The position numbers were made by a program, and so were the translations under genes. This document shows, one piece after another, positions 63,594-64,000 of a stretch of 64,000 bases of DNA. Source of the stretch: an uncultured delta proteobacterium (GTDB taxonomy: Bacteria; Myxococcota_A; Polyangia; Polyangiales; Polyangiaceae). Position 1 is the stretch's first letter, and every line of letters begins with the position of its first letter. Location of the stretch: contig CAIVJW010000027.1 of NCBI GenBank assembly GCA_903906315.1, positions 1-64,000 of the forward strand. The letters are read 5' to 3'. Under the pieces are notes generated by a model that was given only the letters and a program-made list of their open reading frames with translations, was not told where the DNA came from and ran no database searches.

Positions 63594-64000
63594 ATGCGCG
63601 CATTCAAGCGTTTCGAGAAGCGAGCCTTCACCCTCGTCGAGCTGATGATCGTCGTCGCGATCATCGGCGTCCTCGCAGCCCTCGCCATCTACGGCGTCCG
63701 CAAGTACCTCGCGAGCGCCAAGACGTCCGAGGCGAAGAACACCATCGGTGCCATCTCGCGCGGCGCGGCTGCCGCCTACGAGCGTGAGACCACGGCGTCG
63801 CAGATCGTCACGGAAGGCTCGAGCTCGGCCGCGTCGTCGAACGACCTCTGCTTCAGCGCGACCGGCGTCCCCGCGGCCGTCCCGAAGGGCACCAAGTACC
63901 AGCCGAACACGGCGGAAGGTACCGACTTCGAGAAGGGCGACACCATCACGGGCTGGAAGTGCCTGAAGTTCTCGCTCACGCAGCCCATCTACTACCAGTA
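63594..64000 (+). CDS. pilA: PilA-like major pilin, 3' end outside window
   Basis: The first 135 codons are visible. The N-terminus is MRAFKRFEKRA then FTLVELMIVVAIIGVLAALA, the classic pilin helix, followed by KYLASAKTSEAKNTIGAISRG as in myxobacterial PilA. The residue before the cleavage site is Ala where most pilins have Gly. GGAG nine bases upstream supports the ATG; a TACGAT hexamer at 63557-63562 might be a -10 element. The end lies beyond the window. Confidence 0.85.
   Translation, partial: MRAFKRFEKRAFTLVELMIVVAIIGVLAALAIYGVRKYLASAKTSEAKNTIGAISRGAAAAYERETTASQIVTEGSSSAASSNDLCFSATGVPAAVPKGTKYQPNTAEGTDFEKGDTITGWKCLKFSLTQPIYYQ

Overview
The window is about 70% G+C, gene-dense, and reads as chromosome of a myxobacterium (Myxococcota, most likely the Polyangia/Sorangium side). 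This is inferred from IgGFc-binding-like surface proteins, a matrixin with a MYXO-CTERM-like tail, a Hanks-type kinase, a giant TPR protein, type IV pili, many lipoproteins and GTG starts. I see no insertion sequence, phage gene, CRISPR array or plasmid function.

Layout. 1-5830: three exported surface proteins, two IgGFc-binding-like paralogues flanking an IPT/TIG protein. 5878-16265: a TerB-like protein, a secreted zincin, a repeat protein, a Pro/Tyr-rich membrane protein, ileS with an unusual insertion, small exported proteins and a matrixin overlapping an exported partner. 16330-22897: rnd-lpxB, bioB, pilT and thiC with a lipoprotein. 23106-23324: a 72-residue SelW-like selenoprotein whose UGA codon is read as selenocysteine; conventional gene calling would miss it. 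23381-26357: SDR, acyltransferase and LD-carboxypeptidase. 26354-35333: a minus-strand block with a 1795-residue TPR protein, a Ser/Thr kinase, a Cys-rich lipoprotein and a TPR membrane protein. 35388-41087: a beta-barrel-like protein, a thioredoxin-like membrane protein and two overlapping GT-C-type polytopic proteins. 41274-56277: an exopolysaccharide or O-antigen-like locus (initiating phosphoglycosyltransferase, flippase, four GT4-type glycosyltransferases, six methyltransferase-like proteins, a GDP-mannose-dehydratase-like SDR). 56370-56453: tRNA-Leu(CAG). 56597-60594: pyrC-carA and rimO. 60679-64000: a lipoprotein, a PilR-like sigma54 activator and two pilins, the last cut by the window end.

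How the genes fit together. The polysaccharide locus holds the steps from lipid-linked initiation through sugar addition and methylation to flipping; polymerase and chain-length genes are not evident. PilR, a -24/-12 promoter and the pilins form a likely regulatory unit, with the PilT motor encoded 41 kb away. The selenoprotein implies that selenocysteine insertion machinery exists elsewhere in the genome.

A recurring signal is a TAGNNT-type hexamer placed 6-8 bases before the annotated start at nine genes on both strands. This suggests many leaderless transcripts. By contrast, genes such as thiC, selW, pyrC and the FkbM gene at 53179 have clear Shine-Dalgarno sequences.
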